The notes under the pieces are model-generated. The model was given only the letters and a program-made list of their open reading frames with translations, did not search any database and was not told the DNA's origin. DNA of 64,000 nucleotides from Klenkia marina (GTDB taxonomy: Bacteria > Actinomycetota > Actinomycetes > Mycobacteriales > Geodermatophilaceae), in NCBI RefSeq assembly GCF_900101025.1, contig NZ_FMUH01000001.1, positions 806,001 to 870,000 on the forward strand, given 5' to 3'. The translations under genes and the position numbers were made by a program. This document shows, piece by piece, positions 63,606 to 64,000 of this stretch. Position 1 is the stretch's first letter, and every line of letters begins with the position of its first letter.

Positions 63606-64000
63606 TCAGCAGGTCAGGCGCAGCGGCAGGGACTCCCACGACCGCAGCGTGTTGTTGAGGTGGCGCACCGGGTCGCCGGCCAGCTCCAGCGAGGTGACCC
63701 GGGCCAGCAGCGCGGTGAGCAGCGACTCCGCCTCCAACCGCGCGACGTGCTGGCCCACGCACTGGTGGATGCCCATGCCGAACCCGACGTGCCCCGACGG
63801 GTCGCGGGTGAGGTCGAAGGCGTCCGGGTCGGCCCACCGCCGGGGGTCCCGGTTGGCCGCGGCGAAGAAGACCAGCACCTTCTCCCCCGCCGGGAGCACC
63901 GCGTCACCCACCGGCACGTCGCGCACGGTGGTGCGGAAGAACGCCTGCACCGGGGACTCCCAGCGCACCGCCTCGTCGAAGGCCACCCGCACCAGCTCGG
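63606..64000 (-). CDS. Cytochrome P450, C-terminal part (cut by window)
   Basis: Partial gene running off the right edge; about 131 codons of the C-terminus are seen. FDEAVRWESPVQAFFRTTV contains the K-helix E-x-x-R, the E-R-R triad region NRDPRRWADPDAFDLTRDPS follows, and the heme-binding loop is FGMGIHQCVGQHVARLEAES, with Cys as axial heme ligand. The end is typical (RSWESLPLRL). It is a bacterial soluble P450; substrate and N-terminal part are outside the window. It converges with the PaaX-like gene. Confidence 0.9.
   Translation of the reverse strand, partial: ELVRVAFDEAVRWESPVQAFFRTTVRDVPVGDAVLPAGEKVLVFFAAANRDPRRWADPDAFDLTRDPSGHVGFGMGIHQCVGQHVARLEAESLLTALLARVTSLELAGDPVRHLNNTLRSWESLPLRLTC

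Noticed and set aside
1..64000. tRNA, rRNA or selC genes
   Set aside because: No cloverleaf-like or rRNA-like segment was seen by eye; a tRNA-Sec gene would need a covariance-model search.

Overview
The window is very GC-rich, with strong G/C at third codon positions, many GTG starts, and dense ATGA/GTGA stop-start overlaps. This points to an actinobacterium. The best family-level guess is Geodermatophilaceae. The formate dehydrogenase gene here has an in-frame UAG exactly where other bacteria have the UGA selenocysteine codon, and UAG-directed selenocysteine is known from Geodermatophilus and Blastococcus. At least three other genes in the window (1159-2688, 4593-12476 and 38347-39204) end with UAG as an ordinary stop, so the recoding must depend on context. 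No rRNA, tRNA, CRISPR array, insertion sequence or phage is visible, and no stretch above about 250 bp lacks a gene.

Layout. 30-3172: glycosyltransferase, secreted beta-helix protein and a small membrane protein. 3373-18658: a polymorphic toxin / ESX-substrate island. It holds a frameshifted SUKH-3 immunity remnant, an intact SUKH-3 immunity gene, a 7.9-kb toxin frame (4593-12476), a YbaB-like protein, two WXG100/PPE-like proteins, an SseB-like protein, a WXG100 protein and a membrane protein. Inside the toxin frame two genuine-looking genes (9779-10045 and 8270-8821) are read in another frame of the same strand, each with its own ribosome binding site. The toxin carries a WXG100-like N-terminus, a RelA/SpoT-like module, a papain-fold domain and a YwqJ-like deaminase domain. 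18725-24371: formate dehydrogenase operon (selenoprotein alpha, 4Fe-4S beta, NrfD-like membrane subunit). 24567-26789: two single-pass membrane proteins with disordered tails.

26871-36033: six overlapping, translationally coupled genes. Three of them carry cyclic-di-GMP domains with complementary decay: one keeps the EAL and loses GGDEF, the next keeps GGDEF and loses EAL, and a third is a half GGDEF that keeps only an inhibitory-site motif. 36139-50517: housekeeping and accessory genes, including glucosyl-3-phosphoglycerate synthase, HAD phosphatase, two TetR regulators, MenB, an endonuclease/exonuclease/phosphatase-family protein, Nudix, CoA-binding protein, O-acetylhomoserine sulfhydrylase, VOC and NIPSNAP-like proteins, two tandem TPR-GGDEF cyclases and an IclR regulator.

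50528-60259: catabolism and transport. A vanillate demethylase-type pair (oxygenase, a 101-residue protein, reductase) sits next to the IclR gene. It is followed by an MFS transporter, a double-length cysteine-poor 2-hydroxyacyl-CoA dehydratase-like protein, a class III CoA-transferase and a polar amino acid ABC transporter. 60511-64000: MarR regulator divergent from a secreted serine hydrolase, a PaaX-like regulator and the C-terminal part of a cytochrome P450 cut by the window edge. Several genes start 6-7 bases after a -10-like hexamer, which suggests leaderless mRNAs.
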